Shown: piece by piece, positions 23,651 through 33,503 of the stretch
Layout: every line of letters begins with the position of its first letter
Numbering within the stretch: position 1 is the first letter of the stretch
Source of the DNA: DASTFY01 sp963829955
Lineage (GTDB): Bacteria > Actinomycetota > Acidimicrobiia > Acidimicrobiales > Ilumatobacteraceae
Direction of reading: 5' to 3'
DNA: 64,000 nt
Assembly (NCBI GenBank): GCA_963829955.1
Contig: CAWHKS010000003.1
Span: 62,001-126,000, forward strand
The notes under the pieces: model-generated
Database searches by the model: none
What the model was told of the DNA's origin: nothing
Seen by the model: only the letters and a program-made list of their open reading frames with translations
Made by a program: the position numbers and the translations under genes

Positions 23651-24943
23651 CTAGGCGCCGAGGTCGTCCGGGTAGCCGAGTGCCAGGACGTCGGCGTCGG
23701 CTCCCTCGGGCGCGAGCACGGCGTCGATTTCCAGACCCCGCTGCCGGCGCAGCTCGTCGAGCTGGACGAGCGGTTTCTCCAGCATGCGCCGCCGCGGCCC
23801 TCCAAGGTGGTCGAGCTCACGGTGGACGGCGTCGAACTTGCGCTGCACGCTCTCCAGCGAGTCGCGGTACTTCTCCCACTGCTGCCCGAAGCGGCCGAGG
23901 AGGGTGAGGATCTCGTCCGAGGTCTGCTCGATCACGAAGTTGTCGAACGCCTGGCGGATGACGCCCAGGAAGGCGAACAGCGTGAGCGGTGAGCACAGCA
24001 CGACCTTCTGACCCAGCGCGTGCTCGACGAGCTCCGGGTCGTGCTCGTGGATAAAGCCGGCGATGGCCTCGTTGGGAAGGAAGAGCAGGACGTAGTCGAC
24101 CGCCGGCCGCTCACCCACGGTCGGGTAGTCGCGCTGGGCCAGTTCCCGCACGCGGGCCCTGACGTCGCGCAGGAAGGCCTCGCGGTGGGCCTGGCGCTCG
24201 GCGTCCGTCCCTGCCTCCAGGTGGCGGAGGTAGGCGTTGAGCGGGAACTTGACGTCCATGTAGAGCGCGTGGCCTTTGGGGAGCGTGAACGTGTAGTCGG
24301 GCAGCGAGCGCGTGCCCTCCACCGCGGTCTGCTTCTCGTAGTTGACGTGCTCGATGAAGCCGGCCAGCCGCAACACGTCCTCGGCCATGCGCTCGCCCCA
24401 CTGGCCGCGGGCCTTCGGGTTGGCCAGCGCCTCCCGCAGGCTCTGCGTGCTGGAGGACAGCGCCTGCGTGACCTCGGCCTGGGTGCGCAGCGACTCGTCC
24501 ACCTTCCCGAACTGCTCGGCGTTGCGCTCGCCCAGCTGGCCCACCAGGTGACCCAACCGGTCCATCTGGCTGCGCAGCTCGACCTGCACCTGGTCCAGCC
24601 GGGTGTCGATGACGTCCTTCTTGGCCGTCAGCTCGCGCTGGCTGGCGTCGAGCTGCGCGCCGAGCTGCTCCCGCTGGAGCACCCCGGCCTGCTCCAGCAA
24701 CTGCCGATGGTGGGCCGTCACCTGCTCGAGCTGTTCCCGCTGGAGGAGCGCGGCCTGCTGCAGCGCGGCGTTGATGGCGCGGTCCCGTTCCTGTGCCAAC
24801 TGCTCCGGGGTCGGCCCCGCCACCGCCCCACCTCCCATCGCCGGTCGCCGCAGCAGGGCTGCCGCGGCCAGCACGGCCAGGCCCGCGCCCAGACCGAAGG
24901 CCAGGAGCCCGACGGCGAGGGTGGTGGTCGACATGGTGGCCAT
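23651..24943 (-). CDS. rmuC: DNA recombination protein RmuC
   Basis: This is a 430-residue RmuC-family protein, implicated in limiting DNA inversions and rearrangements. It starts with one transmembrane helix (LAVGLLAFGLGAGLAVLAAAA) followed by a long coiled coil to about residue 160. The PD-(D/E)XK-like nuclease core follows (ARGQWGERMAEDVL, YTFTLPKGHALYMDVKFPL, YVLLFLPNEA). The domain order and length are normal. It ends 50 bp from the MazEF-like module; the gap contains a run of nine G residues. Confidence 0.9.
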   Translation of the reverse strand: MATMSTTTLAVGLLAFGLGAGLAVLAAAALLRRPAMGGGAVAGPTPEQLAQERDRAINAALQQAALLQREQLEQVTAHHRQLLEQAGVLQREQLGAQLDASQRELTAKKDVIDTRLDQVQVELRSQMDRLGHLVGQLGERNAEQFGKVDESLRTQAEVTQALSSSTQSLREALANPKARGQWGERMAEDVLRLAGFIEHVNYEKQTAVEGTRSLPDYTFTLPKGHALYMDVKFPLNAYLRHLEAGTDAERQAHREAFLRDVRARVRELAQRDYPTVGERPAVDYVLLFLPNEAIAGFIHEHDPELVEHALGQKVVLCSPLTLFAFLGVIRQAFDNFVIEQTSDEILTLLGRFGQQWEKYRDSLESVQRKFDAVHRELDHLGGPRRRMLEKPLVQLDELRRQRGLEIDAVLAPEGADADVLALGYPDDLGA

Positions 24944-24973
24944 GATCGCGAGCAGGTGCTACACAGAGCGCGG

Positions 24974-25795
24974 ATGCCCGGGTCTCCGAGGGCGCGGAGC
25001 CGGTTCTGGACCGTCTCGTCAGGTCCGGTGATCGTCCTGGTCACCGCGCTCGGAGCGCTGGTCAACTGCGGGCGGGCACCGGGCCGCAACGCCCGCGCCG
25101 CCCGGGTCGACCCCGCCGCTCCGGTCGCCGAGGAGTGCCCGGATGAGGCCATCCCGGCGGGCATGGCCCGCCTGTCCGTGACCGCCGCCGACGGCGCTCC
25201 GATCGGGGCCGCGGTCTTGGGCGAGGGCGAGACGGCCATCGTCCTCGTCCACGGTGCCGGGCAGGACCTGTGCGACTGGATGGACGTGGTGCCGGCGTTC
25301 GCCGACCGAGGCGTCACCGTCGCCGCCTACAACCTGCGGGGCCGGGGTTCGAGTGGAGGATCGCGCAACGAGGTCACCCGGTTGCCGGACGATCTCGATG
25401 CGGTTGTGGCCGCGCTCCGCGAGCGCGGGGCCGAGCGGGTCGTGCTGGTGGGTTCATCGCTCGGGGCCGCCACGTCACTGGTCGGCGCGGGGTCCATCGA
25501 TCCGCCGGTGGACGCCGTGGTCGCCGTGTCCCCGCCGCTCGCCCTGGCAGGCAAGGACGTGTTGGCCGCGGCTCGCCGCTACGAAGGACCGGTGGTGCTC
25601 CTGGCGGCCGAGGATGACGGCGCCTACGCCCGGAACTTGGAGGAGCTCGCCTCCGTCCTGCCCGAGGTGACCGCAACGACCGTGCTCGATGGCTCGGAGC
25701 ACGGCATGCGCCTGATCAAGGGCCGGTTGGAAGAGGTCTCGGCGGCAGTGGAACTGGCGGTCGAGGCCGCCGAGGCCGGGAAGGCCCAGGGGTAG
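24974..25795 (+). CDS. Exported alpha/beta hydrolase lipoprotein
   Basis: This is a 273-residue alpha/beta-hydrolase. The N-terminal hydrophobic segment VIVLVTALGALVNCGRA ends in a lipobox-like LVNC, so lipid anchoring is likely. The hydrolase core has VLVHGAGQDLCDW (oxyanion region), the nucleophile elbow GSSLGA, the acid in AAEDDG and the histidine in DGSEHGM. The substrate is unknown. The ATG at 24974 is chosen; GTG 25027 would remove the basic signal region. It is divergent from rmuC. Confidence 0.78.
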   Translation: MPGSPRARSRFWTVSSGPVIVLVTALGALVNCGRAPGRNARAARVDPAAPVAEECPDEAIPAGMARLSVTAADGAPIGAAVLGEGETAIVLVHGAGQDLCDWMDVVPAFADRGVTVAAYNLRGRGSSGGSRNEVTRLPDDLDAVVAALRERGAERVVLVGSSLGAATSLVGAGSIDPPVDAVVAVSPPLALAGKDVLAAARRYEGPVVLLAAEDDGAYARNLEELASVLPEVTATTVLDGSEHGMRLIKGRLEEVSAAVELAVEAAEAGKAQG

Positions 25796-25872
25796 GCTGC
25801 GCGCCGGGCGGAGAGGAGATCGGACCGCTGACCTCACCTGCCGCTTCCACTCGCCGCCGGGGACCAGGTCGC

Positions 25873-26550
25873 TTGGTCGCGGTGATCGGTGCCCTCGCCG
25901 TGCTGATCCTGGCCGCTTGCGGACCCCCGGTGCCGGACCGCCTGAATGTCGGCTACAGCGACGCCCGGCAACTCGTCGTGGTCACGGCGCCCGCCTGGGG
26001 GTCGACGTCCGGGAGCCTGACCACCTATGAGCGCGACGGAAAGGGCTGGCGCCTGGTCCACGGACCCTTCCCCACCCGCATCGGCCGGAGCGGGTTCCGG
26101 GTCGACCGCCACGAGGGCGACGGCACGACCCCCGCAGGGTCGTTCCCGATCACCGGCGTGATGGGACGCCAACCCGACCCCGGGGCTCGTTTCCGCTACC
26201 ACCAGATCGTCCCCGGTGACTGCTGGATCAGCGACAGCTCCTCGCCGTCGTACAACCGGCTCGTGCGGGCGACGCCCTGCACCCGGCCCAACGAGGACCT
26301 GTACGCCATCGGCGTCGGGCCCTACCGCTACCTGGCCACGGTCGGCTACAACATCGATCCCGTCATCCCCGGCCTGGGGAGCGCCATCTTCCTCCACCGC
26401 CACCAGTACACGGCCTCGGGCGCCACCGCGGCCACCAGCGGTTGCATCTCCCTGGCCGAGCCCAAACTGCTGGCCGTCCTGCGGTGGCTGGACCCAGCCG
26501 CCGAACCACGGATCGTGATGGGGCCGGACGCCTGGCTCGTCCACCCCTGA
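25873..26550 (+). CDS. L,D-transpeptidase-like (YkuD fold) lipoprotein
   Basis: This is a 225-residue exported protein. A hydrophobic signal ends in the lipobox ILAAC. The C-terminal half shows the YkuD catalytic core: TTPAGSFPI, IFLHRHQY and the nucleophile motif TSGCISL, near the family's S/T-x-GC-x-x. Such enzymes form 3-3 cross-links or anchor proteins in peptidoglycan; which applies is unknown. The start is unclear: TTG 25873 is given, but CTG 25828 behind GGAGAGGAG is in frame and gives a longer, more basic signal peptide. Confidence 0.72.
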   Translation: MVAVIGALAVLILAACGPPVPDRLNVGYSDARQLVVVTAPAWGSTSGSLTTYERDGKGWRLVHGPFPTRIGRSGFRVDRHEGDGTTPAGSFPITGVMGRQPDPGARFRYHQIVPGDCWISDSSSPSYNRLVRATPCTRPNEDLYAIGVGPYRYLATVGYNIDPVIPGLGSAIFLHRHQYTASGATAATSGCISLAEPKLLAVLRWLDPAAEPRIVMGPDAWLVHP

Positions 26551-26780
26551 GCAGCTCCAACGTCTGCCTCGGTCGAACCGCCCGTGTTCACGCGGCCCGC
26601 CGAGCCCGCCGCGTCAGGCAGCGAGGCCGCTGAGTGACCGTCAGAGGCTCAGAACACTGCCGTGAGTGGGGGAGGAGCGCACGTCTTGGCACGAGCGCGC
26701 CAGAGCGGACCACGGCTGGTGACTCTGTGCCACGCGCGTGATTACCATCGGCTGACCCGACAATGAGGAGGGGATGCGGG

Positions 26781-28124
26781 ATGAAGAAGCGATCTGCGAT
26801 CCTGGCGGGCGCGCTCGCCCTCGGGTTCGCCATCGGACCGGCGGGCGTGAGCGAAGCGGCGATTCCGCCCGCGCAGGAAATCGCCATCTGTCAGAACCTG
26901 TTCGGCGGCGTCTTCGGTTCTCCGAACAGCGAGCCGTTCGCGCCGTGCCAGTGGGATATGGCGGTGATGAACGCTGGTACCGCCAGCTACGCGAGGGCGA
27001 CCGGCCAGGGCGTGAGCGTCGGCGTCATCGACAGCGGCGTGCAGACGAACCATCCGGACATCGCGCCCAATCTGAACCTGGCGCTGTCGTGCTCGTTCAT
27101 CACCACCGGCACTCCGACGGCGGCCCCGTCCGAGATAGCGAACGGTGACTGCACCAATAAGGCGGCAGTGGAGGACCTCGCGGGCCACGGCACGCATGTG
27201 GCCTCGACCATCGCTGCGCCGGTCAACGGCATCGGCATCGCGGGCGTTGCTCCGCGGGCGACGATCGTCGCCCTGAAGGCTTGCACGATGGGCGGGTTCT
27301 GCTTCGTCGACGCAGTGACCGCGGCCCTGCGCTATGCCGGCGACCAGCGTCTCGACGTGGTCAACCTGAGCCTGTTCGCCGATCCCTTCCTCTTCTACTG
27401 CAAGAGCGACGCGGAGCAGCGGGCCATGTTGAAGCAACTGGAGTCAGCGGCCCGCTACGCGCAGCAGCGGGGCGTGGTGATCGTGGCCTCCGCCGGCAAT
27501 GAGACGGCCGACCTGCAGCACCCGCTCATCGACGATGTCAGCCCGGACTGGCCGCCCGGCGCCGCGGTCACGCGCGAGGTCAGAAACAACTGCCGGGTCG
27601 CTCCGGCCGAGCTGCCCGAAGCCCTGACGGTCTCCGCCACCGGGCCCGTCGGGTACCCCGGGTACGACCTGATCATCGCTGACTACTCGAGCGTGGGCAT
27701 GTCCCGGGTGGACGTGACGGCTCCTGGCGGTGACTACTTCCGTGCGACCGGCACCGTGCAGGACGCCGTGCTCGCCGCGTTGCCCGTCGGCTCGGACATT
27801 TGGAACGGCTTCGATCCGCTCAACGCGGCGTTCCCTGGCATCACCACCACCGTGAACGGCTTCGGCTACGGGTACCTCAACGGCACCTCCATGTCGTCGC
27901 CTCACGCCGCCGGCGTGGCCGCCCTCGTGAGCCAGCTCCACCCGAACTGGAGCCCCGGCGCGGTCAAGTCCGCCGTCGAGCGCACGACCCAGGCGATGTC
28001 CTGCCCGCCCAACTGGCAGCCGTTGGGACCGAACGACGAGCGGGAGAGGTGCTACGGCAACGGTGGGCGCACGTCGTTCTTCGGCACCGGCATGGTCGAC
28101 GCGCTGGCGGCGTCGCAGGTCTGA
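26781..28124 (+). CDS. Secreted subtilisin-like serine protease (S8)
   Basis: This 447-residue protease has a Sec signal peptide (MKKRSAILAGALALG up to SEAA). The catalytic triad is complete: Asp in VGVIDSGVQTNHPD, His in GHGTHVAST, and Ser in NGTSMSSPHAAG. The oxyanion Asn is in VIVASAGNETAD. Five to six cysteines suggest disulfides outside the cell. There is no extended pro-domain or C-terminal sorting signal, so it should be released. ATG 26781 fits the GAGGAGGGG ribosome-binding site; ATG 26763 lies before that site. The 230 bp upstream of the gene show nothing I can name. Confidence 0.9.
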   Translation: MKKRSAILAGALALGFAIGPAGVSEAAIPPAQEIAICQNLFGGVFGSPNSEPFAPCQWDMAVMNAGTASYARATGQGVSVGVIDSGVQTNHPDIAPNLNLALSCSFITTGTPTAAPSEIANGDCTNKAAVEDLAGHGTHVASTIAAPVNGIGIAGVAPRATIVALKACTMGGFCFVDAVTAALRYAGDQRLDVVNLSLFADPFLFYCKSDAEQRAMLKQLESAARYAQQRGVVIVASAGNETADLQHPLIDDVSPDWPPGAAVTREVRNNCRVAPAELPEALTVSATGPVGYPGYDLIIADYSSVGMSRVDVTAPGGDYFRATGTVQDAVLAALPVGSDIWNGFDPLNAAFPGITTTVNGFGYGYLNGTSMSSPHAAGVAALVSQLHPNWSPGAVKSAVERTTQAMSCPPNWQPLGPNDERERCYGNGGRTSFFGTGMVDALAASQV

Positions 28125-28141
28125 CCGAAACTTGCCCGGGG

Positions 28142-28167
28142 CCCGGCGGCGACGTCTCGCCGCCGGG
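28142..28167 (+). terminator. GC-rich hairpin terminator of the subtilase gene
   Basis: CCCGGCGGCGA (28142-28152) and TCGCCGCCGGG (28157-28167) form a perfect 11-bp stem with loop CGTC, 17 bp after the stop. No T run follows, as is common in high-GC actinobacteria. The rest of the gap to 28422 has only an imperfect inverted repeat (GCCGCTTG 28243-28250 / CAAGCGGC 28278-28285), which may end the convergent ABC gene. Confidence 0.7.
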
Positions 28168-28422
28168 TCCCAGCTCGTTGCGTGCTCGCTGATGTCCGCC
28201 GGAGCACGGCGTTGCCGGATGATCGCTGGATCTTCGTTTGGAGCCGCTTGTTCTCGTTCTCGTCCCGACGGACGAGGCAAGCGGCGAAGCCGTGACGCCG
28301 GTGCGGGGTTGGGAGCGGCACCCATCTTCGGAATCCCGGCTACGTCTTCTTCCTCCTGGCCCGCCAGCGTCAGCTGCGTCCTCGCCGACAAGCGACCCCG
28401 GAAACCAGGGCGGCAGGCGGTG

Positions 28423-30304
28423 TCAGGCCGGGATGGCCGCGTCGCCCGCGGGGGAGAAGAAGGCCAGCTCGCTCTGGCACGCGTAGAGGCCGCCGGCGGC
28501 CACGAGCTCCTCATGGGTGCCCCGCTCGACGATGCGGCCGTCGTCGATGACGCAGATCAGGTCCGCGCTGCGGATGGTGGAGAGACGGTGGGCGATCACG
28601 ATGGCCGTCCTGTCCGTCAGCGCGGCGTCGAGCGCCGCCTGCACAGCGGCCTCGTTCTCGTTGTCCAGGCTGCTGGTGGCCTCGTCCAAGATGATGATGG
28701 CGGGGTCCTTGAGGAGCAGGCGGGCGATGGCGAGGCGTTGCTTCTCACCGCCCGACAGCCGGTAGCCGCGCTCGCCCACGACCGTGTCGTACCCGTCGGG
28801 CAGGGCGGCGATGGTGCCGTAGATCTGCGCCGCCCGGCAGGCGGCGTCCAACTCCGCGACCGTCGCCCCGGGCCAGCGCGTAGCGGAGGTTGTCCCCGAT
28901 GGTCTCGTGGAAGAGGTGGGGGTCCTGGCTCACCACGCCGATGGCGGCGCGGAGGGACTCACCGGTCAGGTCGCGGACGTCGTGCCCGTCCACCCGGACC
29001 GCTCCTCCCGTGACGTCGTACAGGCGCGGGATCAGCGCGGCCAGGGTGGACTTGCCCGCGCCTGACGGCCCCACGAGGGCCAGGAGCTGCCCGGGCTGCA
29101 CGACCAGGTCGACGTCCTGCAGCACCAGGCGGTCCGAGTCCTGCCCCTCGGCGCCGGGCAGGGTGAGCGAGGCGATGGTGACGTCGTCGGCCGGCGGATA
29201 GCGGAACGACACGTGGTCGAACTCGATGCGTCCGGTCGGCGCCGGGAGGTCGATCGCCGACGGCTTGTCGACGATGGCCACCGGAGCGTCCAGCACCTCG
29301 AATACCCGCTCGAAGCTGACGAGCGAGCTCATGATGTCGACGCGGGCGTTGGTCAGCCCGGTGAGCGGCTGGTAGATGCGCCCGGCGTACGAGGCCATGG
29401 CGACCAGGGTCCCCACCTGGATCGTGCCGCTGATGACCTGCTGACCGCCGACGCCGTAGATCATGGCCGCGCCGACGGCGGCGACGATCCCGAGGGCGAC
29501 GAAGAAGACCCGGCCGTACATGGCGGAGCGGATGCCGTTGTCGCGGACCTTCGAGGCCCGCTGCGCGAACTCTCGGTGCTCCTCCTCGGACTGGCCGAAC
29601 AGTTTGACGAGCGTGGCGCCGGCGACGTTGAAGCGCTCGGTCATCTGGGTGTTGAGCCGCGAGTTGAGGTCCATCTGCTCCCGCGCGATGTTCGCCAGCC
29701 TCCGGCCCACGCGGCGGGCCGGAAGGATGAACAGGGGCAGCACGACCAGGGTCAGGATCGTCAGCTTCCACTCGAGCAGGAGCATCGTCGTCAGGGTGGT
29801 GACCAGCACGATCACGTTCGACACGACGGAGCCCAACGTCGACGTCGCGGCCGTCTGCGCGCCCACGACGTCGTTGTTCAGCCGGCTGATGAGCGCCCCG
29901 GTCTGCGTCCTGGTGAAGAACGCCACGGGCATCTGCTGGACCTTGTCGAACAGGGCGACCCGCAGCTCGTAGATCAACCCCTCGCCGATGCGGGCCGAAT
30001 ACCAGCGCTGCACGATGGCCAGGGCGGCGTCGGTGAGCGCCACCACGACGGTGAGCCCGCCGAGCACCCAGATCTGCCTGCGGTCACCGGCCGGAATGGC
30101 GACGTCGATGATCCGCCGGAAGATCAGGGGAGGGACGAGCCCCACGAGGGCCGAAGCCACGATGGCCACGAGGAACCCGGCGATGCTCCAGCGGAACGGC
30201 TGGGCGAACCCCCAGGCACGGCGGAGGACACGCCGGTCGATATCGGCATCCTTCAGCGCCTCTTCGTCCTCGCGAGGCCGCAACCTGTGGGGAGCCATCC
30301 GCAT
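28423..30304 (-). CDS. ABC exporter half-transporter (membrane domain plus ATPase), with apparent frameshift
   Basis: This is a single-chain ABC exporter of the MsbA/MdlB type, about 627 residues. Residues 30-320 are six transmembrane helices (AWGFAQPFRWSIAGFL, FFTRTQTGALISRLNND). The ATPase domain has Walker A GPSGAGKST, a Q-loop VSQDPHLF, then in a second frame the signature LSGGEKQR, Walker B IIILDEATSSLD and the switch His in IAHRLS. The frame changes at 28858-28864; removing one G restores ARGDVAELDAACRAAQ. I read this as a sequencing indel because both halves are fully conserved. The substrate is unknown. Confidence 0.87.
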
Positions 30305-30380
30305 CTGACTCGGAGGTTACGGCCGTCGCCGAGGCGTCCCACCGGGCGAGGTGCCCGGGCCGGGCGGGCAGACCCGGCCG

Positions 30381-30386
30381 TAGCAT
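30381..30386 (+). promoter_or_regulatory. Candidate leaderless -10 box for the TAP-like hydrolase gene
   Basis: TAGCAT lies 6 nt before GTG 30393, within the 88-bp gap shared with the divergent ABC exporter gene. Confidence 0.45.
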
Positions 30387-30392
30387 CGACCC

Positions 30393-31961
30393 GTGCGTCG
30401 TACAGCGATCAGCGTCCTGGCCGTCCTCGGCCTGGCCGTGACGTCGTGCGCAGGTTCGGACCGCCCCGAGCTGTCCGTGCGACCCCCGGCCTCGGAGGTG
30501 GCCACCACGTCGCCGACGACGTCCGACGCTCCCTCGACCACCGCGCTCGCCACGACGACCACGGTGGCGACGACCACCACGGTCGCCGGCACTCCTGAGC
30601 CCACGCTCGCCTGGGAGGGCTGCGGTGAGGGCCTGGAGTGCGGCACGCTGACGGTCCCGCTCGACCACGCCGATCCCGCCAAGGGGACGGTCGACCTCTT
30701 CGTGCAGCGCCGGCCGGCGCGGGACCAGGACCGCCGCCTCGGCACGCTGGTGGTGAACCCCGGCGGCCCCGGCGTGGCCGGCACCACGCTCGTCGAGCAG
30801 GCCAGCTTCTACTTCACGGACGAGCTGCGCGACCGCTTCGACATCGTCGGTTGGGATCCGCGAGGGACCGGCCGTTCGGCGCCGGTCGACTGCGTCGACG
30901 ACCTCGATCCGTTCCTCCTCTCCACCGACCCGACGCCCGACGCGCCCGGGGAGCTGGAGCAGCTGGCCGCCGTCGACACGGTACTGGTGTCCGGCTGCTC
31001 GGCTCGCAGCGGTCCTCTCCTGCCCTATCTGTCGACGCAGGCCTCCGCCCAGGACATGGACAGCCTTCGCCGGGCGCTGGGCGAGGAGCAGCTCAGCTAC
31101 TTCGGCTTCAGCTACGGGAGCGAGCTGGGCGCCACGTGGGCGACCACGTTCCCCGACACGGTCCGCGCCGCGGTGCTGGATGGTGCCGCCAACCCCAACG
31201 AGGGGTGGGAGGCGGGCCAGACGGCCCAGGCCGCTGCCCTCGAGCGGGGGTTCCTGGCGGCGATGCAGTCCTGCGCCGCCGATCCCGGGTGCCCCTTCTA
31301 CAGCGACGGCAACCCGGTGGCGGCCTACGAGGCGCTGGCCGCGGCGCTCGATGCCGCGCCCCTCCCCGGTCCTTCGGCCCGCCCGCAGGCCGGCCCGCGT
31401 CTGCTCTTCTACGCAACGGTCGCTGCGCTGCGCGATACATCGCGCTGGAACGACCTCTACCGCGCCCTCGCCGACGCGCGCGACGGGAACGTCGAGCGCC
31501 TCTACGCGCTGTACGACGGCTACGTCCGCCGAGCCCCCGACGGGACGTTCTCCAACGCCATCGAGGCCTTCGTCGCCATCAGCTGCCTCGACGATCCCGG
31601 CCCCTCCGATCCCGCGGGCTTCCCGGAGCTCGACGCCCGCATCCGCCGCGCTGCTCCGCACATGGGCGTGGGGTTCGGATACAACTACGCCTGCGCGCAG
31701 TGGCCGGCCCGCCTCGGTAGCGCGCCGCCCCGCCTGACGGCCGCGGGCGCCGGGCCCGTCCTCGTCGTCGGGACGACCGGCGACCCGATCACCCCGATCG
31801 AGACCGCCCGGACGCTGGCCGACGACCTCGAGGAGGGAGCCCTCCTCACCGTCGACGGCTTCCGCCACACCGGCTACGGCCTCAACCGGTGCTCAACCGA
31901 CCTCGTCGACCGCTACCTCGTCGACCTCACCGTTCCCGCCGAGGGCACGGTCTGCTCGTAG
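30393..31961 (+). CDS. Exported alpha/beta hydrolase with TAP-like C-terminal domain (tripeptidyl aminopeptidase family)
   Basis: This 522-residue protein has a lipoprotein signal (MRRTAISVLAVLGLAVTSC). A Thr-rich linker (TTTTVATTTTV) spaces the enzyme from the membrane. The core shows LVVNPGGPGVAG, WDPRGTGRSAP, the nucleophile elbow FGFSYGSELG, the acid in GTTGDPITP and the histidine in FRHTGYG. This is the order of the Streptomyces tripeptidyl aminopeptidase/SlpD-like family. Cysteines in the cap domain are probably disulfide-linked. It likely trims extracellular peptides; specificity is unproven. Confidence 0.87.
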   Translation: MRRTAISVLAVLGLAVTSCAGSDRPELSVRPPASEVATTSPTTSDAPSTTALATTTTVATTTTVAGTPEPTLAWEGCGEGLECGTLTVPLDHADPAKGTVDLFVQRRPARDQDRRLGTLVVNPGGPGVAGTTLVEQASFYFTDELRDRFDIVGWDPRGTGRSAPVDCVDDLDPFLLSTDPTPDAPGELEQLAAVDTVLVSGCSARSGPLLPYLSTQASAQDMDSLRRALGEEQLSYFGFSYGSELGATWATTFPDTVRAAVLDGAANPNEGWEAGQTAQAAALERGFLAAMQSCAADPGCPFYSDGNPVAAYEALAAALDAAPLPGPSARPQAGPRLLFYATVAALRDTSRWNDLYRALADARDGNVERLYALYDGYVRRAPDGTFSNAIEAFVAISCLDDPGPSDPAGFPELDARIRRAAPHMGVGFGYNYACAQWPARLGSAPPRLTAAGAGPVLVVGTTGDPITPIETARTLADDLEEGALLTVDGFRHTGYGLNRCSTDLVDRYLVDLTVPAEGTVCS

Positions 31962-32040
31962 TGCCGCCACCGGCGACGGCACCAACGAACCGCGGCGCCG
32001 TCGGCTGCGTACTGGTCAGGGCAACATCGAGGAGCAGATC

Positions 32041-33480
32041 ATGAGCAGCATGACCAGCCTGAGTCCCGCCCGCCGCGACGAGCACGGAAACCCGACCACC
32101 GGATCGGCCGAAGCCGTCGAGGCCTACGACAGGGCCATCGATCGGCTCCTGCGCTTCCACCCCGATGTCGTGGACCAGGCCATCGCCCTGGTGGCCGACC
32201 AGCCCGGTGTGCCCATGGCCCACGCACTCATGGCCTACCTCAGCCTCATGAGCACGGATAGACACGAGCTGCCGGCTGCCCGCGACGCGCACGCGGCGAT
32301 GGACTTGCTGCGGACCAACGAGCGGGAGGCCATGCACGCCGTCGCCGTAGGCCAGTGGCTCGGCGGCGACTGGATCGGTGCATCGCGGACGCTCGACGCG
32401 CTGCTGGCGCGCTGGCCTGCGGACCTGCTGGCCTTGGCCATCGGGCACCAGCTCGACTTCTTCCTGGGCGACGCTCGCAACCTGCGGGACCGCCCGGGTC
32501 GCAGCCTGCCCGAGCTCGATCCGAGCCATCCCCACGTCGCCTTCGTCCGGGGCATGCAGGCCTTCGGTCTCGAGGAGTCCGGCCACTACGACTTGTCCGA
32601 GCGGGCCGGGCTGGAGGCGGTGGCCGCGAACCCGGACGACGTATGGGCGATCCATGCCGTCGTGCACACGTACGAGATGCAAGGGCGGGTCGACGAGGGG
32701 CTGAGGTTCCTGCTCACCCGGACCGACGACTGGGGCTCGGGCAACCTGTTCACCGTCCACAACTGGTGGCACCTCGCTCTGTACCACCTGGAGGCCGGCG
32801 CGACCGGCGAGGCCCTGGCCATCTACGACACGCAGATCCACCACGCGGAGTCGGCGGGAGTGCCCATCGAGATGCTCGACGCCAGCGCTCTGCTCTGGCG
32901 CTTGCATCTCGATGGCCACGATGTCGGCGACCGCTGGGCCGTGCTCGCCGACGCGTGGGCGACCCGGTTGGAGGGCGAACGCTGGTACGCGTTCAACGAC
33001 CTGCACGGCGTCATGGCGATGGTCGGCGCAGGGCGGGTGGCAGACGCCCGCCGCGCCATCGACCGCCTCGAGGCCTACGTCAGCGTGCCCGGTCCCGGCA
33101 CCAACATCGCCATGACGGCCGAGATCGGTCTGCCTGCCTGCCGGGCGGTGCTCGCCTGGCACGTGGGCCGTCACGACGACGTGGTCCGGGATCTGGAGCC
33201 CATCCGTCTGGTCCTCAACCACTTCGGCGGCTCGCACGCGCAACGCGACGCACTGCAGCGAACGCTGCTGGACTCGGCGCTCCGCTCCGGTCAGGTGTCC
33301 CTGGCGCGGACGTTGATCGCCGAGCGTCTCAGCCTGCGGGAATCCAGTGTCTACGGCTGGACCCAGCGGGCCCGGTGGCTGCGGGCCATGGATGACGAGG
33401 CCGCCGCAGCCCGCGCCGACTCCATCGCCCGCGCGCACCAGGCGCGCTTCTCGGCCGTCACGGCAACGGCGACCGGCTGA
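32041..33480 (+). CDS. TTC38-like tetratricopeptide repeat protein
   Basis: This is a 479-residue, almost wholly helical protein with no signal peptide. The pattern of repeats through MAYLSLMS, HAVAVGQWLGGDW, HPHVAFVRGMQAFGLEESG, VHTYEMQGRVDEGL and NWWHLALYHLE matches the TTC38 family, found in animals and bacteria. Its biochemical function is not known. A GAGGAG ribosome-binding site stands 7 nt before ATG 32041. A hairpin follows its stop. Confidence 0.78.
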   Translation: MSSMTSLSPARRDEHGNPTTGSAEAVEAYDRAIDRLLRFHPDVVDQAIALVADQPGVPMAHALMAYLSLMSTDRHELPAARDAHAAMDLLRTNEREAMHAVAVGQWLGGDWIGASRTLDALLARWPADLLALAIGHQLDFFLGDARNLRDRPGRSLPELDPSHPHVAFVRGMQAFGLEESGHYDLSERAGLEAVAANPDDVWAIHAVVHTYEMQGRVDEGLRFLLTRTDDWGSGNLFTVHNWWHLALYHLEAGATGEALAIYDTQIHHAESAGVPIEMLDASALLWRLHLDGHDVGDRWAVLADAWATRLEGERWYAFNDLHGVMAMVGAGRVADARRAIDRLEAYVSVPGPGTNIAMTAEIGLPACRAVLAWHVGRHDDVVRDLEPIRLVLNHFGGSHAQRDALQRTLLDSALRSGQVSLARTLIAERLSLRESSVYGWTQRARWLRAMDDEAAAARADSIARAHQARFSAVTATATG

Positions 33481-33483
33481 GCT

Positions 33484-33503
33484 CTGACGCTGGCTGGCGT
33501 CAG
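33484..33503. terminator. Short bidirectional hairpin between TTC38-like gene and nhaA
   Basis: CTGACGC (33484-33490) and GCGTCAG (33497-33503) are perfect inverted repeats with a 6-nt loop. The right arm contains the nhaA stop codon. It could terminate both convergent genes. Confidence 0.5.

Noticed and set aside
28243..28285. Inverted repeat GCCGCTTG/CAAGCGGC as an attachment site or IS end
   Set aside because: There is no transposase or target duplication; it is better seen as an imperfect terminator.
28423..30304. Two separate genes (membrane subunit and ATPase fragment)
   Set aside because: The ATPase domain is split between its Q-loop and signature, and removing one G joins the halves exactly, so it is one gene.
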